64,000 bases of DNA from Macrostomum hystrix (lineage: Eukaryota > Platyhelminthes > Macrostomidae). The position numbers were made by a program, and so were the translations under genes. Location: contig CATNEN010000039.1 of the NCBI GenBank assembly GCA_950097015.1, positions 2,802,001 to 2,866,000 of the forward strand, read 5' to 3'. Of the stretch, positions 22,491 through 34,706 are shown piece after piece (position 1 is the first letter of the stretch; the number at the start of each line of letters is the position of its first letter). The notes beneath the pieces were generated by a model that did no database searches, was not told where the DNA came from, and saw only the letters and a program-made list of their open reading frames with translations.

Positions 22491-23429
22491 TTTTAGAGTG
22501 GGTTTTAGAATCATTTGAAATGTCCTTATCCACATGGACTTTAAGATTTTTTATTTTGCATAGCTCACAAGGCATTGTGCACCTTAAATATCAGGCCAGT
22601 AAATAATCGAAAATGACTTAAAAGCACAGTTAAGGCAAGGCTCGGAACAGAAAGTCAAAATTTGCTACATGAATTTCGATTATAGGAGCAGCTTTCAGCA
22701 GTCATGCTGACTCGCTCACTGTACAGCATTTATTTAGGCTATGCAGGGCGCACTATTGTGTACACTTCGTCTGCTTTCAGTTTCATCAAAGTGGTGTAGG
22801 CAAAGTAAAACAAAAATCGATTTCGCATGTTGAACTGCAGCGGTAAGGAGTTTTGGCTTCCTTAGGAAAGCTCGCTGCAGATCGTCTCGAATGAGCAACT
22901 CGAATCGGAAGCCACTTTTGTAGCTTCCGTTTTTTACTGAGCGAACTTGAAAAAAAACAAATCAATTACTGATTAAATCAATAGTGAGGCAACAATCATG
23001 AAGTTTTGGCCGCTTCTGAGCAATAATGAGCTTTTGGCAATATGCTTAGCAATTGAAAAGAGTACAGTTTTGTTGGTTAAATATACGCTCATATTACTTA
23101 GTTATCTCATATCTCATTCAAGCATCTGTACTTATAGAGCTCTTCAATAAATATTTGGGAGGCGAATTCGAAGAGCAAATCGTTTCGGCTTTAAAGCCGC
23201 GTCATAATTAGATAGTTGGCGCAGGCAAAACCTGTACAATTATCGCTTGTCAGGCCTTAGAGTCCATGTACATTCTAGCTTATTCTTTCTCTCCTTCTAA
23301 TGTACATAAGGAGGGCAAAAGGCAACCCCACCTCCTCCTGCGCGCGGGGCTTCGTTTCTCAATGTACATTGCGGTTTTTCTTACCCCTAGTTGGTTTACA
23401 TTTCAGTCTAGCCTAAGTGCGCGCAGACA
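22491..23429. other. Intergenic, 3' of the RhoGEF gene; nothing recognised
   Basis: AT-rich sequence. A minus-strand AATAAA occurs near 22727-22733, about 700 nt beyond the RhoGEF stop. It could serve as a poly(A) signal, but the distance makes this doubtful. Confidence 0.35.
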
Positions 23430-26400
23430 TCAAGCGATAAGCACACCGTCAGTGTAACCCTCCCTATCCATCGATACAATGTCTTCCAGCTCCTGCTCTT
23501 TAGCCGCGGCGGCCAGGCTGGCGTCAATCCTCTGACGCAGAAAGCCGCGCCAAAGTGTCTTCAACTGGGAGTTGGGCGCCTCCAACAGCACAATGCGGCG
23601 GCTGCTGCCTCCGCCACCGAAAACTAGCCGCATCAGCAGGCGCGCATCGAAGCTGGCTTCTAAGCAGTCGGACAGACGAAACACTTCACCTCCAGCTGGG
23701 TTTGACAGCGTCGATGTGGGCGAACCTGCGGCAGTCAGGCAGAGCCGGTCGGTCAGCAGAACGGCCCGCACTGGCAGGTCGATCCCGACACCGTTGCTTC
23801 GCCGAATCAGCTCGCCGGAGAAGACCACATTCTGCTGCTGCGAAGGTGACTGTGCCAGACGTTGATGCGGCACCTGTCGCGTCGGTGGCGTTGGCGGAGG
23901 CGTCGGCAAGCGTACGCTCTCAGGTGCTGGCAGCAGGCCGGCGCAGTGCTCAAGCGCTTGAGCAACGTCCTCAACGAAAAGGTGGTCGGCGTCAGTCTCG
24001 GGCGTGGCCGCCAGTAGAGCTGAAAAGTCCGCGGCGAGGCTGTTGAGGTGGCGCAGCGGCTTCAGCAGGCAGGCGTTCAACGAGGGCAGGTCGGGCCGCT
24101 CGCGGCTGGCCGCCTCCAAGGCAGCCAGGAAGTCCGGGCAGGCGTGCAGGCCGCTGAGGGCGCGCGGGCAGGCGTCGGAAAGGTGGGCGCCAAAGTCGCG
24201 ATAGTCGTCGCACAATTGGAACAGGCGCGAGCGGTAGGCCCTGCCGACACTGTCAGCCGGACGCGTCTTGTCGACCTAGTTGAAGGTGGGCAGGGTGTCC
24301 AGGTCATTGTATCCACCTGCTCCCGGGTGTCCACCTTGAGGTATCACTCTTATGCTCTAAGGTGTCCACCTGGAAGTCTCACACCTATGCTCTGGGGTGT
24401 CCACATTAAGGTCTCACTCATATGCTGTGATGTTTACCTGGAAACTAATCAAAAGCGAGCGATCTTCAACTGACATTCCCGCGGCACTCACCGATCTGAG
24501 GACCTGTTTGACGCTGTCCAGCAGCAGATCCAGCTTGTTGAACAGGGCGGCGCACAGCTGCGGCCCTAGACTGCCGGACAGCCGGCGCCGATAGAACTGC
24601 TGGCAGGCGGCCAGCTCGGCGGCGAAGGCCTCCTCCCGGTTGACGATCTGAGCGGCCAGAGACTGGCGCGAGTGAGGAGGAGGCGGCGGTGGCGGCGGCG
24701 GTGGCGGCGGCGGCGTTAGCTGATGAGGCGTCGTCTTGGGCGGCTCAGCGATCATGGCCTCGTAGGCGCGATTGTGGCAGTAGGTCTGACCACAGCTGCT
24801 GCCACGGGCTGGCACCGTGGATGACAGCGCCAAGCGGCCCAGCAGAGTCACAGCTCCGACGCCGCCACCACCTGCGCCACCGCCACAACCGCCGCCGCTT
24901 CCACTGAAGCTGCTGCTGCATCCGCCGTTGCCGTTGCTATGCCCGTTGCTAAGGACGCCGCCATGGTTAGTTGGAGCGTCAGCTAGCCAACGCTGAATCC
25001 GCAGCTCGAGCCTACTGCCGCTGCGCCTGTTAGTGCGAATTTTGTGTAGCTATGAGGAGCTTTCTTGGCCATAGACTATGGACTGAAGCATATCATGACA
25101 TAAGGACCTGTTCATGTCATTGGAAATTCAACTTCGGATTTTGGTGCGAATTCAAAAATGCTTTTAAAAAATTGAGCGATTGAATTTTGAAACGACAAAG
25201 AAAGCCTAATTGTTTTTATTAAGTTCCTTATTTTCTACTTTAAGGATTTAAAGACTGACAGAGAACAAAAAACTTCTATAAGGTTCGGAATAGATTTTCA
25301 AACTTGAGGGCTTATGACGCACCCTACAATTGTTTATATGAAGCGAAAATTTCTGAACCAATTATGAAGGTTGGTGTTTAAACTCTGCTTATATACCTTC
25401 ATAGATTTCATTTGAAAAATATGTTAAAAGACATGGAACTGTCACCTCTAGGTGTCTAAAAATTCTTTGAGCTATAAAATAGATAAAAGTGCCCACAAAT
25501 TCAATTTGTTATTCAATTACTCAGCTCAAGTGGCTTTATCGCAAAGCAAAATCTTATTCTTTGTTCTTCTAGTCTGCGATGCCATCTGCTTTGTTTAACG
25601 CTCTAGGGCAAAAAGACAAGTTGTTTATTGTCAATGTTGCCTGGGCAGATTGCTAAGCTTTGGGCACCAACATTCACAGAAGCTTCTTTTTATGAAAAGT
25701 ACCACTTTGACAGTCTTTGTCTGGTTTTAACTTCACGATACAGTTCGATCACGGCTTGCCAGAATTTACTGTTTTGTTTGCTTCTGAACCCCCTGACCAA
25801 TCGTACCTCCCTTATCTCGAATTTATCATTTTCTTTGATTCTCCCCTTCCTCGACTTTTCACTTTCCTCAACTCTCCCCTTTCCTCAACTCTCCCCTTTC
25901 CTCAACTCTCCCCTGATCTAAATTCTCCCCTTTCCTCAACTCTCCCCTTTCCTCAACTCTCCCCTGATCTCAATTCTCCTATTTCCTCAATTCTCCCATT
26001 TCCTCAATTCTTCCCTTTCCTCAATTCTCCCATTTCCTCAATTCTCCCCTTTCCTCAATTCTCCCATTTCCTCAATTCTTCCCTTACCTCAATTCTCCCA
26101 TTTCCTTAATTCTCCCCTTTCCTCAATTCTCCCATTTCCTAAATTCTCCCCTTTCCTTAATTCTCCCCTTTCCTCAATTCTTCCCTTTCCTCAATTCTCC
26201 CCTTTCCTCAATTCTCCCATTTCCTCAATTCTTCCCTTTCCTCAATTCTCCCATTTCCTCAATTCTCCCATTTCCTCAATTCTTCCATTTCCTCAATTCT
26301 CCCATTTCCTCAATTCTCCCATTTCCTCAATTCTCCCATTTCCTCAATTCTCCCCTTTCCTCAATTCTCCCATTTCCTCAATTCTTCCCTTTCCTCAATT

Positions 26401-29400
26401 CTTCCCTTTCCTCAATTCTCCCATTTCCTCAATTCTTCCCTTTCCTCAATTCTTCCCTTTCCTCAATTCTCCCCTTTCCTCAATTCTTCCCTTTCCTCAA
26501 TTCTCCCATTTCCTCAATTCTTCCCTTTCCAAAATTCTCCCCTTTCCTCAATTCTCCCATTTCCTCAATTCTTCCCTTTCCAAAATTCTCCCCTTTCCTC
26601 AATTCTCCCCTTTCCTCAATTCTCCCCTTTCTCAGAACCCCATTTTCGAGAATCAACCCCCTGTCTCAAATCTGCCCCTCTCTATGCTCCACTTTTCTAA
26701 TTTCTCTAATTTCCCCAAGTAACATTTTCCCATTCCTCATATCTCTTTTTTTCACATTTTTTCCTTTCTCCAAATCCCCTTTCCTTTAGTCTCCCCATTT
26801 CTTCAGTCCCAGATTTTCATCAATCCTGTATTCCCTTCCTTACCTTCCTCTCTGAAGACACATATTCTCAAATTATTAAGCAGCAGCAGCAAATACTGAT
26901 GCCCTCACATCTGTGAGCATCTTGCTTGCTCGGCAGAGTGAGTCACTAAGGCCAAAAAGTGCCGATGCTCGGAAAAAACGGCAGAAACTATTCATTCACA
27001 GTTGAGAAGCTTTCTCACTGGCAGGTTTGAGCATTCTCGAGCCCCACCCTGTGACTCATGCTGCAGCCTGGTTGGTGTCCTTTTGCATACCTGCCGACAA
27101 CATTCTTCAGCCATTGTCTGCGGCAAGGCCTGCTTGCCGTGTTTCTGGCTGGCTGTGCAGCAAGCCATGCTTTTTCTTGGCTCGGTAACAGCTTGCCTCT
27201 TCTAGCAGACAGTTCGACCCCCCGTACAGGACCCTGGACGCAAATGACCCCATGGACACTCACAGCAGCCCTGAGACTGTTTCATGAGATGAGCAATGTC
27301 TGAGTTGTGTGACGAAAGCCTGCGAAGCAACTTGCAGACTCTGCACCGCTGGCATGCGAAATTCAAATCCCAAAATCCCTCGGCCAAATAGTAGATCCCA
27401 AAATCCCACTGTCAAATGTCTGGTCCCAAAATCCCTCGGCAAAAATATCTGATCCCAAAATCCCTAGGCCAAATAGCAGATCCCAAAATCCCACTTTCAA
27501 GTTAAAATTATCCCTGATCCTAAAATCCAACTCTAAATAGCCGATCCCGAAATCCCACTTTAAAATTCAAAATCCCTTTAGAAAATCTTCATTTAAAAAA
27601 TGTGCTCACCGAATGCCGCCGACCACAGCGTCGCAGCAGCAGCTGAGCACAGTCTCGCCGTTGACTCCGACGACGATGTCGCCGCTGCGAAGGCCCGCCG
27701 CTGAAGCCGGGGATCCAGGCTCCACTTTGCCGACCCGCACAGGCTGGGAGCCGACAAGGGTGAAGCCGAAACTCCACTGCTGGCCTTGTCGGGCCAGGGA
27801 GAACTGAATTGCAATGGTGATTTTCATGGGATTTTTGCGCAACTTGGAGTGGGATTTCTAGGGATCTCAGTTGATGGCTTGGGCACAGCCAGTAAACATA
27901 CAATGAACTTTTTGGTAATAAAACCACTTCTGGTCATTGAGAGAGCTTTAGCTGACCTCCTACCGGTCATAGAATGAGCCTCAGCTGACCTCCTACCGGT
28001 CATAGAATGAGCCTCAGCTGACCTCCTACCGGTCATAGAATGAGCCTCAGCTGACCTCCAACCAGTCATATATAATGAACCCCAGCTGACGTCCTACCGG
28101 TCATATATAATGAGCCTCAGCTGATCTCCTACCGGTCATATATAATGAGCCTCAGCTGACCTCCTACCAGTCATATATAATGAACCCCAGCTGACGTCCT
28201 ACCGGGTCATATATAATGAGCCTCAGCTGATCTCCTACCGGTCATATATAATGAGCCTCAGCTGATCTCCTACCGGTCATATATAATGAGCCTCAGCTGA
28301 CCTCCTACCAGTCATATATAATGAACCCCAGCTGACGTCCTACCGGGTCATATATAATGAGCCTCAGCTGATCTCCTACCGGGTCATATATAATAAGCCT
28401 CAGCTGATCTCCTACCGGTCATAGAATGAGCCTCAGCTGACCTCCTACCGGTCATAGAATGAGCCTCAGCTGACCTCCTACCGGTCATAGAATGAGCCTC
28501 AGCTGACCTCCTACCAGTCATATATAATGAACCCCAGCTGACGTCCTACCTGTCATATATAATGAGCCTCAGCTGACCTCCTACCGGTCATATATAATGA
28601 GCCTCAGCTGACCTCCTACCGGTCATATATAATGAGCCTCAGCTGACCTCCTACCAGTCATATATAATGAACCCCAGCTGACGTCCTACCGGGTCATATA
28701 TAATGAGCCTCAGCTGACCCCATGAAAGCCTATCTTGTGCAACTGGCGCTTCTGACCTTGACCTGCTTGATAGTCATTTCCAAGAAGCAGACAAAGAGTG
28801 CCGCGAGGACAGAAAGTATCCAAATATCCCACAAGCCGCGCCTGAGTCGTCAGTTGAGAAGCTCCGCAGAGAAATCACCTACTTTGAGCTTCGTAGGAAA
28901 CAAAAAACAGACTAAAAATTCCATTGAGCCCGAGTAGCGAATTCCCGAGTAGAGAATACAAAAAAACACATTTTAAACTTTTTCCTTGTCTTCTAAAAGA
29001 ATAATTAAAAAAACCTGAATGGGTCTTTGTCTGATTCCACAGCAGGAGTGGAGCATAGCACACAAAAGCAATAAAAAACACCCTAGACAGTGGGAGAGAG
29101 AGAAAGAGGGGAACGAGAGGGGAGAGAAGTTGTAGGGAGGAAGACGCGGGAGAAAGAAAAGTGACCTAATGTCGAGCCACGGCTAGGCTTCCAGACAGTC
29201 AGGGACTGCTGTATATAGTAAAACAGGTTCTGCAAAACAGCAGTCCGTCCACGAAAAGGGCATAAAAAGCAGATAGAGTGGCTTCCGCACGCAGCTCTTT
29301 CCTAACCCCCCAGCAGCGCGGCACAGTCAGCACAATGAGTCAGCCGGCTGGGCCTGTCTATCTGGCAAGCACAAACGCACAATTCAATAGCGCAAATAGA

Positions 29401-30753
29401 ACTCAACCGTGAATGGGATGCAGTGGAAGAACCGAAGTACAAAGAGTCACATAAAATCAGCTGCATGATTGCAATGGAATTGCTGTGAATTGTATATTAG
29501 TTAGAAATAGCATTGCAGCAATTCTGTCGGAAGTCGGAAATCAACTGTGTGAGGTCTTTGTTCTCAGTATCACCCACTTTCGGGGATCAGGAAGCTTGGG
29601 GATCGGGAAGCTTGGGGATCGGGAAGCTTGGGGATCGGGAAGATTGGGGATCGGGAAGATTGGGGATCGGGAAGATTGGGGATCGGGAAGCTTGGGGATC
29701 GGGAAGCTTGGGGATCGGGAAGCTAGGGGATCGGGAAGATTGGGGACCGGGAAGCTTGGGGATCGGGAAGATTGGGGATCGGGAAGCTTGGGGATCGGGA
29801 AGCTTGGGGATCGGGAAGATTGGGGATCGGGAAGCTTGGGGATCGGGAAGCTTGGGGATCGGGAAGCTTGGGGGAAAGCTTGGGGATCAGGAAGCTTGGG
29901 GATCGGGAAGCTTGGGGATCGGGAAGCTTGGGGATCGGGAAGATTGGGGATCGGGAAGCTTGGGGATCGGGAAGCTTGGGGATCGGGAAGCTTGGGGGAA
30001 AGCTTGGGGATCAGGAAGCTTGGGGATCGGAAAGCTTGGGGATCGGGAAGATGGGGATCGGGAAGCTTGGGGATCGGGAAGCTTGGGGATCGGGAAGCTT
30101 GGGGGAAAGCTTGGGGATCAGGAAGCTTGGGGATCGGAAAGCTTGGGGATCGGGAAGATGGGGATCGGGAAGCTTGGGGATCGGGAAGCTTGGGGATCGG
30201 GAAGCTTGGGGGAAAGCTTGGGGATCAGGAAGCTTGGGGATCGGAAAGCTTGGGGATCGGGAAGATTGGGGATCGGGAAGATTGGGGATCGGGAAGCTTG
30301 GGGATCGGGAAGCTTGGGGGAAGGCTTGGGGATCGGGAAGCTTGAATAATCGGGAAGCGCTTGATTGTGGCTGTGCTAGCTACTCACCGTTCTCTGCTCG
30401 GTCCTGCCACTGCCTCCACCGCCTCCGCCACTTTCAATGACGCTGTCATCACCGATGCCGGCACCGACGCCAGCCGTGACCGTCGTGGTCGCAGCCGACG
30501 CCGAGCCGACCGCGGCATTCCTTGTAGCCGCCGACTGTGTCGGGCCGGCCCAGCTCCAGCCCTCCGCCAGTACATACGGATCCTCCTGGAAGCGCTTTCT
30601 GAGGCCGGCCATCATGGACAGGGCGCTGGGGGCGGGCATGGTTGAGATATCATATGTACTAGGTACACTCTGATTGGTCAGTTTATCTGACGGAGTGATT
30701 GGTTAGATGAGGTCATTTGATCAGAACTACTCACGAATCTCGCCTCCCATGTC

Positions 30754-30786
<33 letters not shown>

Positions 30787-31162
30787 TGCCGACCTTCGCC
30801 ATCCTCGCTTGAACGACCTCTTCGCCGGCTTCTCCGCGCGGCCCGACGCCGCCGACGTCAGCTTCAGAAGATCCAGACGATCGAGACGATCGGCCAGCGT
30901 GGAAACAGCTTAACGGGCGGAGAACTCGGCGAACCCGCTGGTGGGCGCGCGAGCCCTTGCCGCCGCCGCCGCCGCCGCCACCGCCGCCAGTGGTGTCCAG
31001 ATTTCTCGATCTAAGCATGTGAATCCTCCACCGAATGCAAATCCTTCTCCGCTTTGTTACTGCAGCGCCAACAGCAGCCGGGCCGCGCAGTGCAAGCCTA
31101 AAAAAGGCCGAAGCAGAAGATCCTGTCCCTCCCACATTCTGGCCCGCCTGTCGATCAGCCAT
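23430..31162 (-). CDS. PDZ-DH-PH Rho-type guanine nucleotide exchange factor
   Basis: Five exons, GT..AG with matching phases: 31162-30735, 30658-30388, 27803-27610, 25026-24492, 24275-23430. Product 757 aa if the ATG at 31162 is used. The N-terminus is Ser/Arg-rich with two poly-Gly runs from (GCC)n. A PDZ domain spans about 234-310: SFGFTLVGSQPVRVGKVEPG, AGLRSGDIVVGVNGETV, and across the exon 3/4 join GGIRRSGSRLELRI. The DH (RhoGEF) domain spans about 417-590: AAQIVNREEAFAAEL, LFQLCDDYRDFG, NACLLKPLRHLNSLAADF. A PH-like domain follows at about 620-735 (VVFSGELIRRS, RAVLLTDRLCLTA, KTLWRGFLRQRI). A poly-Pro run precedes DH. DH-PH proteins activate Rho-family GTPases at the membrane. PDZ upstream of DH-PH occurs in ARHGEF11/12 and in Tiam/Still life; the RGS or RBD modules of those families are not seen here. 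Confidence 0.85.
24335..24450. repeat. Short ~40-bp intronic tandem repeat
   Basis: Three imperfect copies of a unit with GGTGTCCACCT, then GTCTCAC, then TATGCT, in the 216-bp last intron of the RhoGEF gene. Confidence 0.7.
25850..26640. repeat. 17-bp pyrimidine-rich intronic minisatellite
   Basis: About 46 copies of CCTCAATTCTCCCATTT (CCCTTT variant) in intron 3 of the RhoGEF gene. On the transcribed strand it is purine-rich. Diverged fragments extend to about 26830. Confidence 0.95.
27360..27592. repeat. ~30-bp degenerate intronic repeat
   Basis: About seven diverged copies built on GATCCCAAAATCCC then CGGCCAAAT, ending just before the PDZ exon donor. A similar AAATCCC motif makes up the 40.5-40.9 kb array. 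Confidence 0.75.
27940..28722. repeat. ~35-bp intronic minisatellite with CAGCTG in each unit
   Basis: About 22 copies of a unit containing TCATATATAATGAGCCTC then AGCTGACCTCCTACCGG. Every unit carries CAGCTG (an E-box hexamer); most carry TATATAA. Blocks of variants (ACCCCAGCTGACGTCC) recur about every 140 bp, showing higher-order structure. Intron 2 of the RhoGEF gene. Confidence 0.95.
28723..29575. other. Intronic spacer, nothing recognised
   Basis: Unique-looking sequence between two arrays inside RhoGEF intron 2. Open frames at 28722-28937 and 28875-29081 have no coding character. Confidence 0.4.
29578..30345. repeat. 16-bp G-rich intronic minisatellite
   Basis: About 47 copies of GGGGATCGGGAAGCTT (GATT variant), with a repeated GGGGGAAAGCTTGGGGATCA junction about every 110-120 bp marking a higher-order unit. 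The plus strand has G-runs every 7-9 nt. Intron 2 of the RhoGEF gene. Confidence 0.95.
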
Positions 31163-31725
31163 TGGCTGGCGGTGACGACTGCGCGCAGGAGTTGGCAGTG
31201 TACATTGGGGTGGGTGGCTGTGTCACTGCAGCCACATTTCCGACCGGCGGCCCCTCAATAACAAAGATCATGCCAGGCATTCAGCTGGCTATGATTCCTT
31301 CGCATGGCCTGCAATCCGTGACTAATGACGTCACCTGTACAGCTTGAATCTTCAGAGCGCCCGCCCCCTGGTGTATTAATCTTTCATGCGCAATGGTGCA
31401 TGGTGTGCTGCAGATGGCACGGCCCGATATGCCGAGCTGTGCCACCTGATGATTCAGCCGCTAATAACAGTAAACAGTTTTAATAAGAATCTGAATTATT
31501 GGTCACTGGCTGTGTTTTACACTTGAAACATGTCTTGCACATTTGCGAAACACGTTAATATACGAGCTATTTGGCAACCCGCTATCGTATAGCCCTGCCA
31601 TTTACTGGCTACCGTTGTGGGTGCATTGTTATTTTATTGTTAACAATTAATTATTGTCTTTGTTTAAGCGTCTTCGTTTAAAATTTTCATTAATTATCAT
31701 TTCTGCCTGTGATAATTCTAACAAT
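31163..31725. other. Intergenic between RhoGEF start and AK1 end
   Basis: No exon recognised. A minus-strand AATAAA (plus TTTATT near 31633) lies about 680 nt beyond the AK1 stop. Confidence 0.4.
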
Positions 31726-31727
31726 GG

Positions 31728-31955
31728 TATTTCTACCCCTGATATTTCTACCCCTGATATTTCTACCCCTGATATTTCTACCCATGACATTTCTACCCAT
31801 GATATTTCTACCCATGATATTTCTACCCATGATATTTCTACCCCAGTTATTTCTACCCCTGATATTTCTACCCCTGATATTTCTACCCCTGATATTTCTA
31901 CCCCTGATATTTCTACCCCTGATATTTCTACCCCTGATATTTCTACCCCTTATGA
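31728..31955. repeat. 15-bp minisatellite (GATATTTCTACCCCT)
   Basis: About 15 copies of GATATTTCTACCCCT with a CCCAT variant. Intergenic, downstream of the AK1 gene. Confidence 0.95.
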
Positions 31956-32312
31956 TTTTTAATCATATCCAATGAGCCATCTCAGAAAAATGAATCGGAA
32001 ACAAGAAACGAAAATAGTGTCGCATTTTGTTCTTCAGAATTATATTCAATTGTACTTTTTTTCAAGATTCCAATTGATGCAAAGCAGATTGATTTTTTGT
32101 CTAAGGGATATTGGACCCGAGAGCTGCTAACTAAATAGGGCAAATTGCTGGGGTACAACAACACCTATTTGGGCTAAGGCTAGTCTAGGGGCTGAAGCAG
32201 TTGATAAGGAGAGAACTGGGCACTGAAATACTGAGATGTGAGCAGTTATCAGCTGTTGGCAGCTGATGCCACGACTGTGGACTCGGCAGACCAGAGCTTC
32301 AAAGCCACCGAC

Positions 32313-34706
32313 TCACAGCTGCAAAGCGTCCAGCTTCTGTTGCACCTGGGCAAACACCTCATCCACTGAGCCGGATGCGTCCACCTTGGCAGTGAGGCAT
32401 TGTGGGTGTCTCTCCCGTGTCTCATCTCTCCTGTGTCTCCTCTCTCTTGTGTCTCCTCTCCCCTGTGTCTCATCTCTCCTGTGTCTCATCTCTCCCGTGT
32501 CTCATCTCTCCCGTGACTCATCTCTCCTGTATCTCATCTCTCCTGTGTCTCATCTCTCCTGTGTCTAATCTCTCCCCTGTGTCACTCTCCCATGTCTCAT
32601 CTCTCCCATGTCTCATCTCTCCTATGTCTCATCTCTCCTGTGTCTCATCTCTCCTGTGTCTCATCTCTCCCCTTTCTCGTCTCTCCCCTTTCTCATCTCT
32701 CCCCTTTCTCATCTCTCCCATGTCTCATCTCTCCGGTGTCACATTTCTCCCGTATCGCATCTATCCTGCGTCTCATCTCTCCTGTGTCTTATCTCTCCCC
32801 TTTCTCATCTCTACCCTGTGTCATCTCTCCTGTGTCTCATCTCTCCCGTGTCTCATCTCTCCTGTGTCTCATCTCTCCTGTGTCTCATCTCTCTCATTTC
32901 CCATCTCTCCTGTGTCTCATCTCTCCCATTTACCATCTCTCCTGTGTCTCATCTCTCCTGTGTCTCATCTCTCCCGTGTCTCATCTCTCCTGTGTCTCAT
33001 CTCTCCCGTGTCTCATGCCTAGGCTCTACAAGAATATCAGCAACTAACCTGGATGACCTTTCCCTGACCCTTGTAGTGCTCGATCACCGGCTTAGTGAGC
33101 TGCTGGAAGGTGTGAAATCGCTTCTTAATCGTGCCCTCATTGTCGTCAACTCGGCCGCTGGTCTCGCCGCGTTTCAGCAGCCGCTGCTGCATGACGTCCT
33201 CGGACACGTCGAAGAACAGCACCGCCTGACAGGGCACCAGCTCCGACTCGAACCGAACTCCCTGAGCATTGTGGCGGGCGGAGGGGCAAATAATGGCCGG
33301 ATGGATAGATAGATTGAGGGATTGATCAGGGGCGGATCGGGAAGAATGGGGGCGGATCGGGAAGAATGGGGGCGGATCGGGAAGAACGGGGCTAGATCGG
33401 GAAGAATGGGGGCGGATCGGGAAGAATGGGGGCGGATCGGGAAGAACGGGGACGAATGAGGCAATCGCAAAGACCTGTTCCAGCTCTCGCGGGTAGCCGT
33501 CGATGAGGAAGCCCTTGGCTCCGGAGGCGCTCTTGGCCAGCATGGCGTCCCGAATCAGCTCCAGCACAATGTCCAGCGACACCAGCTCGCCGCTCTCCAT
33601 GATGGCTTTCAACCGGTTGCCGCGCTCCGAGCTGGACGCGACCTCAGCGCGCAGCAGGTCTCCCGAGGACAGGTGGGCCAGGCCGTACTTGGCAACAATG
33701 CGCTCGCACTGCGTGCCCTTGCCACTGCCGGGACCACCTGGGAGGTGCGGAGCTCCCAACATATACCACACCAGAAACCACACCAGATACCACACCAGAT
33801 ACCACACCGGATACCACACCGGATACCACACCAGACACCACACCAGATACCACACCAGATACCACACCAGATACCACACCAGACTCCACACCAGATACAA
33901 CACCGGATACCACACAATATACCACACCAGATACCACACCAGATACCACACCAGATACCACACCAGATAACACACCAGATAACACACCGGATACCACACC
34001 AGATAACACACCAGATACTACCCTCGTACACCAGACACCACACCAGACACCACACCAGATACCACACCAGATACCACACCAGATACCATACCGGATACCA
34101 CACCAGATACCACACCGGATACCACACCAGATAACACACCAGACACTACACCAGACACCACACCAGACACCACACCAGATACCACACCAGACACCACACC
34201 AGATAACACACCAGACACTACACCAGACACCACACCAGATACCACACCAGACACCACACCAGACACCACACCAGAAACCACACCAGATACCACACCAGAT
34301 ACCACACCAGACACCACACCAGACGCCACACCAGACACCACACCGGATTCCACACAAAATACCATAACAATAGAAAAGCAAACAGTCAAAATAGCTACTA
34401 CATGGCAACCGCAATTATTTCTGCCTACGTTATCGTAAGAGAACACGTAAAAAGTCCTGAACTACATGTGCCAGATACTGTACACAGTACATTGCTGGTT
34501 TTGGTACAGAACAGTCCATAATTCCTGTTATAACATGCCGAAAAAGCACTTACCCAGCACAAATATCACCTTGACATTCTTCAGCTGATCAACTAGAATA
34601 GTGATTAAGGAGAATTTATGCTTTTCGGTCATTTATAAAATCGGGGAGGCTAAAACTGATTGCATATTTCGGCATTTGCAGCGTCCTGGGACCTACCTGG
34701 GGCCAT
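32313..34706 (-). CDS. AK1: Adenylate kinase isoenzyme 1 (AK1 type)
   Basis: Five exons with matching phases: 34706-34697, 34592-34554, 33737-33475, 33261-33049, 32384-32313. Product 198 aa, close to vertebrate AK1 (194 aa). It catalyses ATP + AMP <-> 2 ADP in the cytosol. The P-loop [11 protein letters not shown] is built across the exon 2/3 join. The AMP-binding segment is [12 protein letters not shown], followed by [13 protein letters not shown], and then the short-type LID segment [18 protein letters not shown]. The C-terminus reads [20 protein letters not shown]. The short LID separates it from AK2/AK4 long forms. Exon 1 codes only three and a third residues. The exon 3 donor (CAG|gtcttt) is weak, but the join Q|GVRFE is demanded by homology. 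An AG lies 7 nt before the ATG after a pyrimidine tract. Three of four introns carry arrays. Confidence 0.93.
32403..33018. repeat. 16-bp intronic minisatellite
   Basis: About 38 copies of CATCTCTCCTGTGTCT with CCCGTG, CCCATG and CCCCTTT variants, filling the last AK1 intron. Confidence 0.95.
33322..33455. repeat. 20-bp intronic minisatellite
   Basis: Seven copies of GGGAAGAATGGGGGCGGATC, filling most of the 213-bp AK1 intron 3. Confidence 0.95.
33762..34368. repeat. 12-bp intronic minisatellite
   Basis: About 50 copies of ATACCACACCAG with GACACC and AACACA variants, in AK1 intron 2. Long open frames on both strands reflect a unit length divisible by 3. Confidence 0.95.
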
